From: Stomorhina lunata
Lineage: Eukaryota; Arthropoda; Insecta; Diptera; Rhiniidae
Direction: 5' to 3'
Assembly (NCBI GenBank): GCA_933228675.1
Contig: OW121741.1
Span: forward strand, 37,353,952-37,417,951
Length of the DNA stretch: 64,000 nt
Positions 11,451 through 23,028 of this stretch are shown piece after piece. A program made the translations under genes and the position numbers. The notes under the pieces were generated by a model. It was not told where the DNA came from. It searched no databases and worked only from the letters and a program-made list of their open reading frames with translations. How positions within the stretch are numbered: the first letter of the stretch is position 1; the number at the start of each line of letters is the position of its first letter.

Positions 11451-11799
11451 ATATGGAGTGGTTTTTCAACTCGGAACGCCATCAAAGCCATGTTGGGTAG
11501 CCCCATCCCATATTATTAACTTATTACAAAAATTAACTGAAAAAACCCCATTCTTGTGAATTACATCATTATATTTCCATGCATTTTAGTATACATACCC
11601 AGGTATGTTTGCTGTTGACGTAAAGGTGCAACTTTGTAAATGGACTTTATCTTCCAAATGGGTACTTCAGTCCTAACCAAACTTAAGGTTATTACGTAGA
11701 ACAGTTTTGGCTAGGCAATCACGAAATTTCAAGTCGATCTGATTATTCAGTTTTGAGCTACAGCGTTTTAAAAACGGAAAACATACCCTAAGTCGCTAA
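11451..11799. other. Spacer, possibly interior of a dispersed repeat
   Basis: No gene seen. It leads into a recognisable 3' end of the CTATAGTCGG family and may be its diverged interior. Confidence 0.4.
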
Positions 11800-11935
11800 A
11801 TCGACTTAGAAAGTGATTCTATGCCTATTGGTATACTAAAAGGTGGACCTAAGACAAATATTTCTATGCGTTACATACATCAGCACAAACTTATAATACC
11901 CTTTCCACCTATGGTGGTGAAGGGCATAAAAATTG
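11800..11935 (+). repeat. 3' end of the CTATAGTCGG dispersed family
   Basis: Shares CCTAAGACAAATATTTCTATGC with the family and ends with a hairpin ACCCTTCCACC..GGTGGTGAAGGG near 11901-11929. Parallel 3' ends lie at about 18000-18141 and 56385-56474. Confidence 0.7.
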
Positions 11936-12793
11936 TGATTTTCAATTAAAAATATTGAATTTTTTGCTAAAACCCGGATTTTTTTTTGCTAAACCCCGGT
12001 TTTTAATATGTTTTTCAACAAAATTGTTTCCTTAAGTGATTATCAGATTTACATAAAATTTGATTAATAAAATGTACTATAAAACTATGAATATCGCACT
12101 AGGAACTAAAATAGGGTTGAGTCTTTATAGAAAGTGAAATTCGTAAAAAATTTTATTAACTAAAACTATAAAATAGTGATATCACGAAAACGAAAGCTAA
12201 CTTTTGAACCATATTTCGTATTTTGTTAAAACTAATCTTATACTATATATACAATGTGTTTTTATGTTGAAGTCATCCGATTTATATTGCGAAATTATGG
12301 ACCAAACAAAAAAGTTAAATATTTGATTTCTTTTGTAATGCCACCATTGCATCTCTGAACACGTTTCGGCATGATCATAGTCAAATGAAAGGCAATTTGA
12401 TGTAGATTCCTAGTAGGAAAACAAAAATTTAAAGCTATATTGTTTATTTTAGGTAAATTGAGTAAAACATTGCAAAAAACTTTGTATAAACCCAAAATAT
12501 AAAAATCGCGATATCTCGAAAACAAGAGTTAACTTTAAAATTTGACTGCCATATTTTTATTTACAGAATCAAATACTATTAAAAAAATATAATCTTATTT
12601 CATAGGCAATTTCCTTGAGGAACAGTGTTATCAAAGTAACAATGGGTCTTTTGTAGAGATAAGTGAAATATATAAAAGAGTTACAGTTGACAAAAGTTCA
12701 AACTTCATGAAAAATTTGATAAATTTTCGAAATTTTTCTGTTTTTAAGTTATTTATTGTAACCGAAAAAAGTAACCAAAAATAGAAAAGTACA
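11936..12793. other. Spacer with no recognised gene
   Basis: AT-rich. The 76-residue minus ORF at 12295-12525 has no recognisable domain. Confidence 0.5.
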
Positions 12794-13097
12794 CATGTAC
12801 ATTAGGGGAATAACTTTTGAACAATTTGCTAAATAATCAAAAAATACCTATCAATGCCATATAGACCATTAAAATCTATGATGAAAAGAGGGGTCACTTT
12901 TTCGCGGGCGTTAAAAAAGTTTCCCCCCAAATCATTTTGAAGTTATTATTTTTTTGAAGCTTTTAGAAAAAATGGTTTGGGGGGAGGTTTTTTATCCAAA
13001 TTGATTTCAAAAATCTGTTTTCTTGATAAACACATCAGTAGCCACCCCGTAGAGATAGGTATTTTTTTTTTTTTTTGGTTATACCCCTAATGTACAT
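12794..13097. mobile_element. MITE with ATGTACATTAGGGG inverted ends
   Basis: The left end ATGTACATTAGGGGAATAAC and the right end GTTATACCCCTAATGTACAT are inverted repeats with one mismatch, about 300 bp apart. The interior has no coding sequence. A lone end, TACATTAGGGGTATAACC, recurs at about 13817. Confidence 0.82.
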
Positions 13098-13309
13098 ATT
13101 AATGAAAAAGATAACCAACTTTGCTTAGAAGTACACAAAACGGCAGAACTAATTTTTACCATCAAAAAAGTTGCCAGATACCTGCGCCTAACGGCTAACA
13201 GTCGCCTAAACCGTGTCGCCGTGAATCTTTATTCAAATTTAAAGGCGATTAGGGGATGACCGTCTAATATTCCTCATTTCTTGTGAAATTTTGGGTGAAA
13301 CCATTTACG

Positions 13310-13830
13310 GAAACAAAATACACACTGGGGGTTTCTGTCTGTCCGTATATTGAAAGCATTATATCACCTAATCCAAAAAAATTAGAACCCTAAAATTAGA
13401 CAAAAGGATTTCTGATTGTTGAAAAAGTTTAGTATTGATATTTGGCGAAATCGGTTTAAATTTAACTACAGCTCCCATTCAATCCCGCTCCTGGAAATAC
13501 TTTTATGCTGATAAATTAAATCAAGTTACATAAGCTATGACAACTTAATTTGGAACAGATAAGTTTTATGCAATAGTCAGTATTTCAAAAAAACAAATGG
13601 GGTTTCTGTCTGTTAGTATTGAAATTGTGTGAAATCGGTACATATATATTTAACCATAGTTCACAAAAATATATGAACCACTTAAGGAAACCGATAAAAT
13701 ATAAATAAAGGGGGTTTGGATAGCGGCTAAACGAAAAGATCTGGAGTCACAAAATTGACAAAAGTATTCTCGATTTCACGAAAAAGTTGGTTATTGAAAT
13801 GTTTGCATAAAGATATATACATTAGGGGTA
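13310..13830 (+). repeat. Dispersed repeat related to 61200-62742, plus a lone MITE end
   Basis: GTTTCTGTCTGTCCG, CTACAGCTCCCATTC and TATGCTGATAAATTAAAT-type segments match blocks at about 61790-62060. At 13817 a single ATTAGGGGTATAACC MITE end follows. Confidence 0.6.
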
Positions 13831-14009
13831 TAACCAAATTTCAACCTTAGCGCAATAGACGAGTAATAAAAGCAGGTAAGTGATGTACGTTAGGCTCTAA
13901 ATTTCAAAAAAAAATTGTAAATTATGAAATTTGCTGTTCGAATAATGGAACAGTAGAACGATATGGGTTAAGTGCCTAAAAATGCGTTCAAGTGCCTCGG
14001 CTCTTTTAA

Positions 14010-15172
14010 GCGTTGTTAAAGCTATCTCTGTAAGAACTAAAATTACCTTCTACTACCAGGGTTATTATATAGTGTTGAATAATGGGCACTAGCACATGCA
14101 GATGAAACTATTCTTGCAGTTTTTGAGAGAAAGATTCTACGAAAAATCTTTGGACCAGTCTGCATCAACAATAAATATCGACATAGAATGAACCATGAAC
14201 TGTATGAGTTATATGCTGAAATCGACTAAGTAGGTTAGGCAGGATGCAGTGCGTATGGTTCGCGTCACTTGGGTCCAACAAAAGAGGTCCCTTTGTGATT
14301 TCTGCAAGGGAGAGAAAAGAAGAATTTCTAAACTACCATTATATAAGAGGCTCAGTTAGAGCTAGCCAGTTGCACCAATTAAGGAGCAAATTTTACGAAT
14401 GTTGAAGTTCGCGATCTCTGATAAATCATGCAAGAAAGGGAATCCCAGATTTAGTGTCCTAATATCAGCAAGGGCTGGGCAGTGGCAGAGGAAGTGAGTG
14501 ATGCTTTCTTCCTTCTCTACGTTGTGACAACTTCTGCAGTAGTCATTGCTTTGAAGATTTAGTCTTCTAGCATGTAAACCTTTTAACCAGTTTCCTGTGA
14601 GTACTGAGATAAGGGTGTGAAGTCTATGGCGCGGAAAGCTGACCAAGATTGCAGAACGCTTACAGTAGTAAGTTGGCCATGTGAGTCTAGAGATCGAACA
14701 GGTCGTTTCTGTGGACCAGTTGGTCTGTGCGGACCTAAAAAGAATCTGCTTAGTGAGCAGTTTGCATAAAGATAGCGGTATACCTATAAATTGGTCAATG
14801 TTCTCCTGACCAATGAGAGCACCACCTTTTGCTAGGTTGTCCGCAGTGATGTTGCCTGATACATTACTGTAACTGCGTACCCAGAAAAGTTCAATGTTGG
14901 AATGTCTCGCCATCTCATTTAGGCATGACTTAGTAAAACGCATCAAACAGCAGAGGCTGCGTTTGCTGGGACATGTTATGCGAATGGATGAAAATACTCC
15001 AGCAAGAAAAGTATTCGAAAACAATACAGAGGGAACTCATAAAAAAAAGTTACAAAATTCTATGAAAAGAACCATTAGAGGCAAATCTTTCAAAGGTTGG
15101 CCTAAGAAATTGGAGACGTGCGCACAAGATCGAAGCGAATTAACAGCTTGTAAATTTAGGCCATTTAAGTAA
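14010..15172 (+). mobile_element. RTE-like LINE C-terminus, split by a nested LINE
   Basis: Plus-strand reading up to 14230 gives HADETILAVFERKILRKIFG, then MNHELYELYAEID; it resumes at 14930 with LVKRIKQQRLRLLGHVMRMD and ENTPARKVFE, ending KKLETCAQDRSEL. Skipping 14233-14935 rejoins the frame exactly (AEID + LVKRI). This C-terminal segment is typical of RTE-like ORFs. The 92-residue ORF at 14894-15172 is a mix of nested and host-element sequence. Confidence 0.88.
14233..14926 (-). mobile_element. 5'-truncated LOA/I-like LINE nested in an RTE-like LINE
   Basis: Flanked by GACTAAGTA (14224-14232) and GACTTAGTA (14927-14935), a 9-bp target duplication with one substitution. On the minus strand it codes the end of RNase H (LFWVRSYSNVSGNITADNLA) and then a C-terminal Cys/His segment, CRSCHNVEKEESITHFLCHC, ending near 14362. 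The 3' end is at the 14233 side, sharing TAGGTTAGGCAGGATGCAG with copy 1 at 1287. The 5' truncation is typical of LINE insertion. Confidence 0.92.
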
Positions 15173-16148
15173 GTAAAAGATACTTCCATCCGATAATCTT
15201 ACTGTTTATACAAATACAATATGAGACGGAAAGTCTATTTCGGAGATTCTCGATCAAGTAAAGAGCGAAAGACGCGTTTTCTCTGGGGCACATCTACTTA
15301 CAAATATAAATATTTAGCCTTACTGTTAGTATGATGTTTTTTCCTCCCTAAATCCATAAAATTCAAATAGATTCTGGTAATAAAAATACGTCCTTTTTCG
15401 GATTTTTTGTAGTTAAATACTAACAGTTTATTAAATATATGTATTTGCTTTGTTTTATAATCAATATTTGATGATGTGAGTAAAATGGGATAATTTATAA
15501 AAAAAAAGATGCATAGAAACTAAAATATGACAATGTAAATTTTAATTTTCGTTTGCAATGCAACGCAAATACTGAGAAATATAAACGAAAAATAAATAAG
15601 ACAAATCGGACACTTAAACTTACAAAAATAATTGATTGGGATGGAGTGGAAATAATTTATCAAAAAATCTTTCGTTTGTATGCCTAAAAATACAATAATT
15701 TAAGTTAAACTATTTAAGGGATTAATATTAATTTGAATTTTATAAATAAGATGAGAGAATGTGGGGTATTTGAAGAATCATTTTAACAGGACATAAATTA
15801 AAAATAAATTGTGAATTAAGTAAAATAAATTATAGTAGTATAATGCAGAGATGTTTTTAGAAGAAAAAATTTAAAAGTCAACATGTAAAGTGAACATTTT
15901 AAGCATTTGTTTTATAAATGCAATATAAAAAGGAGGTTTAATTGTTATCTTTCATTAGTTATTGTTGTATTTTCTTGTTAATTACTTTCAATGATTGCTT
16001 AGTTTTGCAATAAAACAAAAAAAATAGAAACAATTAATGCCTGCGCTGTCTGTTTTCTCTCTTGTTTAAAAAAAAAAAAACTACTTTTATGTACCCAACG
16101 TATCTTACTAAAATTTAACATTTCCTGATTTATGTTTTTCTAGTGCTT
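15173..16148. other. Spacer and likely 3'UTR of RCC2
   Basis: AT-rich, without ORFs of interest. The part next to 16149 probably includes the RCC2 3'UTR; no polyadenylation site is assigned. Confidence 0.5.
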
Positions 16149-19100
16149 CTAATCATCAATTGTGTATTCGGGTAATTTGTCATATTTTGCTTGCGTAGCT
16201 TCATTGTCTGTGTCGACCAGTAGGACGGCGTGTGAGTAACCCATGGTTACTTGAGGTATTTTCATGCTATCCATTTTTGGTACTTCCTTAGGAACCGTGG
16301 AAGACTTCTGGAACTCACCCAAACCCAATTCACCATAGGTGGGCGATGCTCCCCAGGCAATCAGAGTATCATCCGCTGAAATAACAATTGAGGTATTGCC
16401 ACAGCCAATATCGGTTATGTTCCAACCCGATAAATCCTGTACCGGTTTTGGATACATATTAGCTTCACCGGTCTTTTTGTTTTGACCGAATAGATAGAGT
16501 ACTCCCAGCTCATTAATAACCAGACTGTAGGTGGCGCCACAATGGGCACTACGACCACCACGTCCACCAATATCAAAGAATTTTATTAAACGTGGTACCA
16601 TCTCATCTTTAGGCTCAGCATGACCTAAACGACCAAAACCACCGAAACCCCAACTATAGACTCGTTTCTTTGAATCTATAGCCACCTGTAAAAAAAGCAA
16701 TATTAAATGAATTTTCATTAAATTACATTATTTTTAAATAACTCTAAATTTGTTAAATGTTGTAAATACCACTTACCGTATGATTATTGCCACAGGCAAA
16801 ATCTACAATCTGTACACCCTCTACTGGTGTTACATGACCATCTTTACTCTTCTCTATGTAGAGTACAATCTTCTTGGGAGACGTCTCAAAATGGAATGAT
16901 AATTTGTTGGCATTTACAAAATATTTGGCATCTGTATTGTGACCCAATTGACCGTATTCGGGCAAACCGAAAGTATGCAAATTTCCCTTTATATCCAAGA
17001 TAACAGAAAACTCTGCTCCACAACCAACATGAATAATGGGTGGACCACGGTAGTTTATAAGTGTTGGTGTGGTCACTGTGGGTGTAGTGTTGCCAATACC
17101 GCATTGACCGGACTTATTATCACCACATGCATACACAGTGCCGGTGTCTGTAAGGAAGAGTGAATGATGCCGACCTACTGCGGCTTGTACAACATTGAAT
17201 TTCTCCAGAGCTGGTATAATAGTTGGCTTTTCACACAACTTAGTATCGGACAAACCCAATTGTCCCGATGGATTGCGACCAAAGGCCATAGCCTTACGAT
17301 CAATATTTACGAGAATGGTATGAGCGGCAGCACATCCACTGGCGACATAGCGATACTGGAAAAGTTTTTAAGAAATCGAACAAGGAGAATTTTAGTATAA
17401 ATAAAGAATTTGTAAGTTAACAAATATTGAGTAAAAATTTTAAGTAAATAAAATTTAAATATCTCATCTATTCTCTATCAGGCCTGTTAGCCACATCTAA
17501 CTATAATACATAACAAAGTGTGTCCACTAGAGCGTCTCGACTTATATGACGAAAAAAAGAAAAGTAAGGAAGTGCTATAGTCGGTCTTTTCTTTTTCATG
17601 CATATCTGCTAAATTTTGTCATCATACAAACATTTTCTAAATACATACTTATATATTTAAGCTGTTTATGTCAATATGCCTTATATGAGAGTTTGGGTCA
17701 AATGTGGACCGATGATCTCTAAATTTGGTAATATTATTACAGCTTATACAAAAATTATGAGTGCAACAAATTAACATAAAATTGTCATTATCTTCAGATT
17801 TACGAGCATTTTTGTGTTTTTAATAAGCATTTTAGTGTGGAATCTATGTACCGATTTTAGTCACTTTTAATAGCTATGGTTCCACTATCAAAAGAAAAAA
17901 TGTCTGTGCCAAAATTCATCGTATTATCCTTAGAATTTCGACCTGTACTTTGACTACAAGGTTTACAAGTGGGTCCATCCAGATAGACAGACGCTCGGAA
18001 GGACAGACATCGTTAAATCGACTCTAAGTCTATTAATATACTTAAAGGTGAGTCTAAGACCAATATTTTTATGCCTTACATACAACAGCACAAACTTATT
18101 TTACCCTTCTATGGTGATGAAGGGTATAAAAAGTTCGGCGTTTGTTGTAAGACAGTTTCGATTTTTTTGTGGGATCTTAAAGTGTGATATATTGATGTTT
18201 TTGTATTAAGGAGGCTAATATTTTGCTTTAGATACCCGCTTCTAGTATTTATCAATCAGACCTCAGTTCATACTACCCTGTGATACATTTTGAAACTGGT
18301 TGGTTGGCTGTATGTAATTTGTTGGATTTGATTCACATTTGAATATACCTGTCATTCATAAATGTCCTCGCCATGAGATCTACACTTGACCCTCTACTAC
18401 TCTATACTTCATATTAGATCTACTGACTAAAATAACTTTATACATATGAATCACGCTCGTTAGATAACAAAGTCTAAAACATTTATAAGAAATCTTCTAA
18501 ATTTGTTGAAAATCATTATTCGGACCTTAATTGCATCATCAGTCGACCCCAATTTCAGTACATTCTTAATATACAAATTTGTATAATTTAATCTGTTCCA
18601 ATTGCATATTTAAAAATTCCAATTGTTTACTAAATTTTGAAAATTTTAATATACTTTGGGACCAAGTCCCGACTAGCCGTATATTATATTTTAGTTAGAT
18701 ACAACGGGATCAAATCCATATAGTTTCGAATTTGATACTCCTTATATGAGTCATTTTTTAAGCCCATAAGTTTTAATTTTTAATACAATATCTTCTACAT
18801 AAAATATGGTACCATTATAGTATAAAAAAAACATTTTGTTTTTATATTTGGTACAAAATCAAGAAAGCCATTTCCCATCCCTGTTACCGGTGCCAGTAAG
18901 AAGTTCTAGTTGCCTTAAAATTGATTAGGTTGCGCAATTTATTGAAAATATCTTCAAGTTCGCCAAATTATTTAATTCCTTTTTAATGTAAATTCAAATT
19001 GATTTTTCCATTTTCAAAATTTCAACCTTTTTTACACAAACAACATAATAGACAAGTTTAGAATCAATGGTAGTAGCGTAGCGTAGCGTTTATTAATTGT

Positions 19101-20088
19101 TAAAGAAAATTAAAAAATGTCTATTGAAATAATAGCCCAGTTCATAATCCGTTGCAAATAGTCAAGCATCGTAGCATTTGTAAATGAAAACAATTATAAT
19201 TAAATTGAATGGAAAATTTTTTCATTTGCTATACCAATTTGCAAAGGCTACAATGTTAAACTTTTTGCAACGGATTCTGAACTGAGCTTATATAAAAAAT
19301 GTTTCATTTGCTGTACGGATTTGCAAATAATTCTATGCTAAAATATTTGCAACAGATACTGCTTGATAAAAAAAAATATACACAAACCCTGACCTAATTA
19401 ACATTTTTCAAACAAAAAAAGTTTATTTATTTCTCTTTTGAAATAATCAAAAATATATATTTCCTGCGAGTGTTAATTTTATATCGATGCGTAATATTGC
19501 CGCATTTTAAATGGTTAATATTTTTATTGTAATCTAACGTAAAATCTTTGTGTAAAATAAAACTCAAATCGCCCCCGAAAAATTAGAACTTAACACTCTT
19601 ACAAGTGCAAATAATGTAGAAATTGTTAAACATTTTCAAGCATTAAGCTACATACATTTCTAAGCCACTGAAAACAATTCTAAAGCTCTATCAGGTAATA
19701 TAAAGTTGTTTGAAACTAGTTGTATAAAATATATTATAATTTCACTTACCTTCTCATCTGTGAAACGATGAAAACTGTACAGATTTGGTCGAACTTTAAC
19801 CACATTTTTACGATCACGTTTTCCTGTCAAATCCCATGTCACCATACCGGCTATCAACAATTTACCCGGAGCCTTTTCCATAGTGGCCAACAGATCATCG
19901 GGCAATTTTGAAGGTGGTTCCAAATCGTCATTAGGTATTAAAACTTCTACTTGATTTGAAGTTGATTGTGCTGCACCCTCATTCTCGCTCTCATCGCTAA
20001 CTTCATCCTCATAATCGGATTCCTTCTTTTTGGGACGTCTTTTATTGGGACCATTGCCATTACCACCAGCTTTACGTTTAGCCGACAT
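16149..20088 (-). CDS. RCC2: RCC2 (TD-60) homologue, RCC1-repeat protein
   Basis: Three coding exons join in phase: 20088-19750 (113 codons), 17355-16777 (193) and 16685-16149 (178 plus stop), giving 484 residues, close to the length of fly and human RCC2. Splice signals are GTAAG donors and TTTTCCAG/TTTTACAG acceptors. Exon 1 encodes a basic nuclear-localisation stretch (KRRPKKK), an acidic linker, then LLIAGMVTWDLTGKRDRKNV and LYSFHRFTDEK, diagnostic of RCC2. The rest is RCC1 beta-propeller repeats: YRYVASGCAAAHTILVN, FGRNPSGQLG, ACGDNKSGQCGIG, FGLPEYGQLGH, SWGFGGFGRLGH, AWGASPTYGELGLG. RCC2 is known in mitosis, Rac/Arf6 signalling and chromosome passenger function. A 5'UTR exon probably ends at 20994 (donor GTAAGT) and splices to 20114 (acceptor TTTCAG). 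The separate ORFs seen here are exons of one gene. It is probably the orthologue of Drosophila CG9135. Confidence 0.96.
17567..18141 (+). repeat. CTATAGTCGG family, near-complete copy in an RCC2 intron
   Basis: Begins AAGTAAGGAAGTGCTATAGT and ends in the ACCCTTCTATGGTGATGAAGGG hairpin and TATAAAA. It matches the 55474-56474 copy through GGGTCAAATGTGGACCGAT, TCATTATCTTCAGATTTA, CATCGTTAAATCGACT and others. It lies antisense within the large RCC2 intron 17356-19749. Confidence 0.85.
18142..19132. other. RCC2 intron interior
   Basis: Part of intron 17356-19749. AT-rich; nothing else recognised. Confidence 0.5.
19133..19288. mobile_element. Foldback MITE in an RCC2 intron
   Basis: AGCCCAGTTCATAATCCGTT on the left and, reverse complemented, AGCTCAGTTCAGAATCCGTT on the right form inverted ends that continue into GCAAA and GCATTTG/GCCTTTG segments. 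A further partial unit (CATTTGCTGTACGGATTTGC) follows to about 19365. Confidence 0.7.
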
Positions 20089-21339
20089 AATACGAGTGAT
20101 ATAGAGAAATTAAGCTGAAATGTATAAAAATGCTTAATAAAGTTCTATGCTGGTGTTGTGATGCTTGTCGTTTAAGACAATGAGTTACTGATACCCTTCC
20201 CCTAACAGCAGCTAATACATACTTTATGCTATAAAAATCTTAATTATCTCATGCTTTACTAACTTGAGACATTGTTCGTGGGCTATATAAACAAATAGTA
20301 CACCACAGTCTAGGGTCAAAAAAAGCGACAATAATAAAAGAATGAGAATATGAAGATGGTTGAAGTTGGCTGTTTGGTATGTTTGTATTTGCTCGTTTTG
20401 CCCATTCTATCTTCTTACAGTTTTGCTTCAGTTTCAACTCAAAAAATACTAAAGCATAATATAGACAATTTGCAGAAAATGTTTTGTACATACTTACAAG
20501 AAATGTGTATAAAGTATAATTTTTATATCAGTTTTTCTCATTAAGCGTTTGGCCAAATGTTTTGTGGATTACCAACACAAGCCGGGAAATCGGGGGGCAA
20601 ACGGTGCAAGTGGTTTTACAAGAAAAACAAAATGAAGGACACTGCGACAGCGGTGATACCATCAAGATTTTTAAGATAATAATTAAGAATTCCAAAGAAA
20701 TGCTGCTCCTGAGCCTATAAAAACACTAGACAAGGTTTGAAAATTGCAAATTGTTTGCTTTATAATTAATTTAAAGTAAAACAAATAACAATAAGCCCCA
20801 GCACAAACAAAGCATAAGAAAGAGAAGCCTCTGCAGCAGCTGCATTTCTTTAATCGCAAAAAACGCTGGCGTCATTAGTACTGACGCCGCAAGAAAAAAA
20901 AATTCACATCATTCTCTTTTCTATGCCCAAGGAAAAGTACTACATTTTTTTTCAAATTCTTTGATAGTATTTAATTAAATTTGGAACACTTACCTTTTGA
21001 TTTAATAGTAGTACAAGTTAGAAATTTTATTTAACAAAAATAATAATACAAACTGCAAATATTCAAACTGAAAAAGTCGCAAACAGACGCACAAATGTAA
21101 TTTCTTGAATCGCGGCAACTGAACAACAGAGTAGAGTTGTAAAAGTATTGAAGACTTGGGTATGCAATACAGAATACCGCAAAGTCTTTTGGGTACCCGG
21201 TATTTAAAAGTGGCTAGTCAACACTTTCAGTGTTGTATTTCAACCAAACACATATAAACTCATTTACACTCAGAAAAATGACTTGTTAAGTAAATGTTAC
21301 TTATGAGATATTTATTTTAAATTAGTTGGGCCTGACAGC
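20089..21339 (-). promoter_or_regulatory. RCC2 5'UTR, upstream intron and promoter region
   Basis: On the minus strand a good acceptor (TATACATTTCAG) ends at 20115 and a good donor (AAAAG, then GTAAGTG) starts at 20993, suggesting a 5'UTR exon above 20994 and an 879-nt intron 20115-20993. The promoter should lie near 21000-21200, but no core elements are certain. The 64-residue plus ORF 20350-20544 is within this intron and has no support. Confidence 0.5.
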
Positions 21340-21468
21340 CATAAACCAGAACTAGACTGTGGAAGAAACTGTCAAGTACATTTAAGAGACGTCAAAGGTA
21401 CATTTAAAAGACGTCATCTTCATATAAGAAATGTCAACATATGATCGCACTCTATGCGGTACTCTATG
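21340..21468 (+). mobile_element. CATAAACC hAT-type MITE, copy 1
   Basis: 129 bp from CATAAACC to CTCTATG, flanked by perfect 8-bp duplications CTGACAGC (21332-21339 and 21469-21476). The interior has short tandem units of the form GTACATTTAARAGACGTCA. It matches the copy at 45683-45859 closely, except for a central segment missing here. Confidence 0.93.
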
Positions 21469-21595
21469 CTGACAGCATTGCTGGACGATAGTAAACTCTT
21501 TCTTGGCTTATTCTAACAAGTTAGACCTATCATAGTTGAATTGTACTAGTTCATAAAACTTTTTGTGTTACATATAATCACCACTGTATTTTTTT

Positions 21596-22192
21596 ATTCA
21601 TTATAATACACTTCACTACCATAGGTAGAAAGGGTATACTGGGTTTATGCTTGTTTGTAACGTATAGAAATATTAGTCTGAGGCATACCTTTCAGTAAAA
21701 CGATCAGATTCTCTCCCTGAGTTGATTTAACGATGTCCGTCCGGCTGGCCGAAAATCCATGTGAACTTGTTATCAAAGTCGTAAAGATAATTTTATGAAA
21801 TTTGGTACAGCCTCATATTTTGGTCCAAAGACTATGGTCTTTTTTTTGCAAAATCAGATTACTATTTCGAGTACCTCCCATAGGGATGCCTTCTTGGAAT
21901 TTAATTATATCTTAATAATATTCAGTATATGTTTTGTATTGCTTATGTTAAACAAACTCAGTGTACCTAATTCTGTAAGAATCGGCCCATATTTGACCAT
22001 GCCTTCCATAAAAGACACACTCTCAAAAGTCTTTTAAATACCCAGAAAAGCACAAAAACGTTTATAAATCGTAAGATAATTGCATTTTATTACTAAAACA
22101 TTGCACATTTAAGTATTTAGTAAATATAAGCTGATAACCGAAATTTGGTAACAATCGATCCACAATTGACCCAAAACACATATATACATATA
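21596..22192 (-). repeat. CTATAGTCGG family, reverse-orientation copy
   Basis: Starts with the family 3' hairpin in reverse (CACTTCACTACC..GGTAGAAAGGGTATA, 21608-21637) and includes ACGATGTCCGTCCGG, AATCGGCCCATATTTGACC and CAATTGACCC blocks. A mariner interrupts it at 22193. The 80-residue ORF 21795-22037 is not a gene. Confidence 0.7.
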
Positions 22193-23028
22193 AAGCGTTA
22201 TCCATTTTGTGGTTTCAGTATAGGACTGGAATTCGACATTTGCCAAACTAAGTTGTTAAACCAATTTTTTCTTTTCAGTTGAAAGTTTGACATTGACGAA
22301 ACACAAACACAAAAAATTTTCAAAATACACTATTAAAATGATGATTCTGCAACAGCCACATATCGTGCTTTAAGAGGAGATTATGGTTTACATAATCGTC
22401 CAACTACGCAAGCAATTGGCAAAATTGTGAAGAAATTTGAAGAGACTGGAACTGTTACAAATATTGTAAGGCCTGTGCATCATCGTTTCGCTCGTTTTGC
22501 TAAAAATATCGCTGCTGTAAGTGAATGTGTTGCCGAAGACCCGAATGTGTCGATTCCGTGAATTCGGAGCGATATGGTCATATGATAACCGACTTTTCTG
22601 CCTGCTATTGAAGAATACGACTTGGAGAATATGTGGTTTTAACAAGACGGTGCCACATGCAATAGACATTTGCAAGAGACATTTCCTGACAGCGCAATTT
22701 CTTGTCGTGGCGATATCAACTGGCCACCAAGATCATAAGATTTGATACCATCAGACTTTTTTGAGGGGCTACGCAAAATAACGTGTTTAAAACCTTTAAC
22801 TCTAGAGTCTTGAGCACTTAAAAACCAACATTCGTCAAGTTATGGCTGAAATACCGCTGAAATATAAGCCAAAAAGTGCAACATTTCGCGTGGTGGTCAT
22901 TTAAATAATGTAGTGTTTCACACATAATGTTAACGTTCAAACTTTATAATAAAAAAGAAATATCATAAAAAAAATATTTTATTGTTTTATTTACGTTCAC
23001 TTTTGAAACCGCAAAGTGGATAACCCGA
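22193..23028 (+). mobile_element. Internally deleted mariner-type element
   Basis: Inverted ends GTTATCCATTTTGTGGTTTC (left) and GTTATCCACTTTGCGGTTTC (right, reverse complemented) differ at two positions; TA flanks each side. Coding remains from about 22330: ATAYRALRGDYGLHNRPTTQ, AIGKIVKKFEETGTVTNI, VHHRFARFAKNI, then SECVAEDPNVSIP is joined directly to NSERYGHM and EEYDLENMWF, ending EHLKTNIRQVMAEIP. This is the helix-turn-helix N-terminus (DUF4817 type) and the C-terminus of a mariner-like transposase with the catalytic middle missing. The joint and later frameshifts make it non-autonomous. Confidence 0.9.

Noticed and set aside
16886..17400. Several ORFs overlapping the RCC2 exons in other frames
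   Set aside because: The RCC1 repeats read cleanly in one minus-strand frame; the others are shadows.
20350..20544. 64-codon plus-strand ORF with a signal-peptide-like start
   Set aside because: It lies in the probable RCC2 5'UTR intron, with no family match, no splice context and ordinary AT-rich composition.
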